A stretch of DNA of 7,122 bases from Chitinophaga pinensis. Its GTDB lineage: Bacteria; Bacteroidota; Bacteroidia; Chitinophagales; Chitinophagaceae. Where the stretch lies: the NCBI GenBank assembly GCA_945872805.1, contig CAMCBE010000102.1, positions 1 to 7,122 of the forward strand. The letters are read 5' to 3'. The notes beneath the pieces are model-generated. The model searched no databases and was not told the DNA's origin. It saw nothing but the letters and a program-made list of their open reading frames with translations. Positions 6,659 to 7,122 of this stretch are shown here, in pieces. How positions within the stretch are numbered: the first letter of the stretch is position 1; the number at the start of each line of letters is the position of its first letter. The position numbers and the translations under genes were made by a program.

Positions 6659-7122
6659 ATGCAACATGCCCCAAATGAGATAAGAGATAATAGAAAATCA
6701 AGGATATTTTCCTTGTCTATTTTTCTATTATTACTCATTCATATAGCAGGGGGGATTGGGATGATATATTTTGATACTTCTCTTTTTGCTAAGGCAACAC
6801 CTATTAATTTGCTTGCGATGGTTGTCTTGATTTTATGGAATCAAGAGGATTTAAATAATCGTTTTTACCTAGCTATTTCGACGGCTTTTTTAATAGGTTT
6901 TCTTTCAGAGGTAGCAGGGGTTAATGGTGGCTTTTTATTTGGACACTACAGTTATGGAAACATATTAGGCTTTAAGTTAATGCATGTTCCCGTTCTAATT
7001 AGTCTGAATTGGTTTGCAGTTGTTTATTCTTCTTATGTTACGGCATCTTTAATGCTGCGATTTTTGGGATATGATGTAAGCAATTCTAGCGTTATCAAAC
7101 TGCAGCCCCTTATTGTTCAGTG
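6659..7122 (+). CDS. cruF: CruF-type carotenoid 1,2-hydratase (COG2324/DUF422), 5' part only
   Basis: Only the first 154 residues are present; the frame is still open at the window edge. Integral membrane protein with about four visible hydrophobic segments: residues 18-38, 49-60, 69-87 and 108-133. The stretch from EVAGVNGGFLFGHYSYG (84-100) through LGFKLMHVPVLISLNWF (103-119) matches the conserved core of the carotenoid hydratase family (GVxxGxxFGxYxY...LGxxxxxVPxxIxxxWF). CruF adds water to the terminal 1,2 double bond of a psi end group to give a tertiary alcohol. ATG 6659 is the only ATG start before the first hydrophobic segment; the frame is open further upstream, including GTG 6653, but that adds nothing recognisable. 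It lies 47 bp after the desaturase stop, which fits co-transcription. Family membership is good; the hydratase step is inferred from family and the CrtD neighbour, and a general 'carotenoid biosynthesis protein' label is the safe fallback. Confidence 0.8.
   Translation, partial: MQHAPNEIRDNRKSRIFSLSIFLLLLIHIAGGIGMIYFDTSLFAKATPINLLAMVVLILWNQEDLNNRFYLAISTAFLIGFLSEVAGVNGGFLFGHYSYGNILGFKLMHVPVLISLNWFAVVYSSYVTASLMLRFLGYDVSNSSVIKLQPLIVQ

Larger units (their letters stand above)
2467..7122 (+). other. Probable operon: aldehyde dehydrogenase - peroxidase - idi - crtD - cruF
   Basis: Five same-strand genes follow a strong terminator and are spaced 1 bp, 9 bp, an 11-bp overlap and 47 bp apart, with no terminator between them. 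This is typical of one mRNA. The last three genes form a coherent isoprenoid-to-carotenoid set; the first two are redox/aldehyde detoxification enzymes. The 3' end of the unit is outside the window. Confidence 0.8.

Noticed and set aside
1..7122. CRISPR arrays, tRNA/rRNA genes, insertion sequences, toxin-antitoxin or phage genes.
   Set aside because: No spaced repeats, transposase motifs, tRNA-like cloverleafs or defence-type proteins were seen on either strand.

Overview
The window looks like a chromosomal segment from a low-GC, pigmented member of the Bacteroidota, most like Chitinophagales/Sphingobacteriia or Cytophagia-type lineages. I infer this from three things: resemblance of the proteins to families I know from that phylum (the outer-membrane protein, the small membrane-anchored hypothetical, the FPANDF-type glutathione peroxidase, and the CrtD/CruF carotenoid enzymes); A/T-rich sequence before most start codons with no good Shine-Dalgarno motif; and AT-rich intergenic DNA. 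I cannot name a genus or species. Every supported gene is on the + strand.

Left part (1-2401): a short leader of unclear content (1-87), then ridA (enamine/imine deaminase), a small membrane-anchored protein of unknown function, and a signal-peptide-bearing outer-membrane beta-barrel of unknown function. This block ends at a very clear intrinsic terminator (2361-2401; 16-bp stem, 3-nt loop, T-run).

Right part (2467-7122, continuing past the window): five tightly packed genes that look like one transcription unit. They are a class-3 aldehyde dehydrogenase, an exported or membrane-tethered glutathione-peroxidase-like protein, idi (type I isopentenyl-diphosphate isomerase), a CrtI-family desaturase best read as CrtD (1-hydroxycarotenoid 3,4-desaturase), and the 5' part of a CruF-type carotenoid 1,2-hydratase gene. 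The gaps are 1 bp, 9 bp, an 11-bp overlap and 47 bp. Idi balances IPP and DMAPP for isoprenoid synthesis. CruF would hydrate a free psi end and CrtD would then put in the 3,4 double bond, giving the tertiary-hydroxy 3,4-didehydro end group found in saproxanthin-, myxol- and flexixanthin-type carotenoids. Phytoene synthase, phytoene desaturase and any cyclase are not in the window.

Most of this is recognisable biology. I do not see an obviously new system such as a defence island, CRISPR array, mobile element or RNA gene. The most interesting points are the two redox/aldehyde enzymes packed against the carotenoid genes, the altered catalytic motif and export-type N-terminus of the peroxidase, and the uncharacterised envelope pair on the left.
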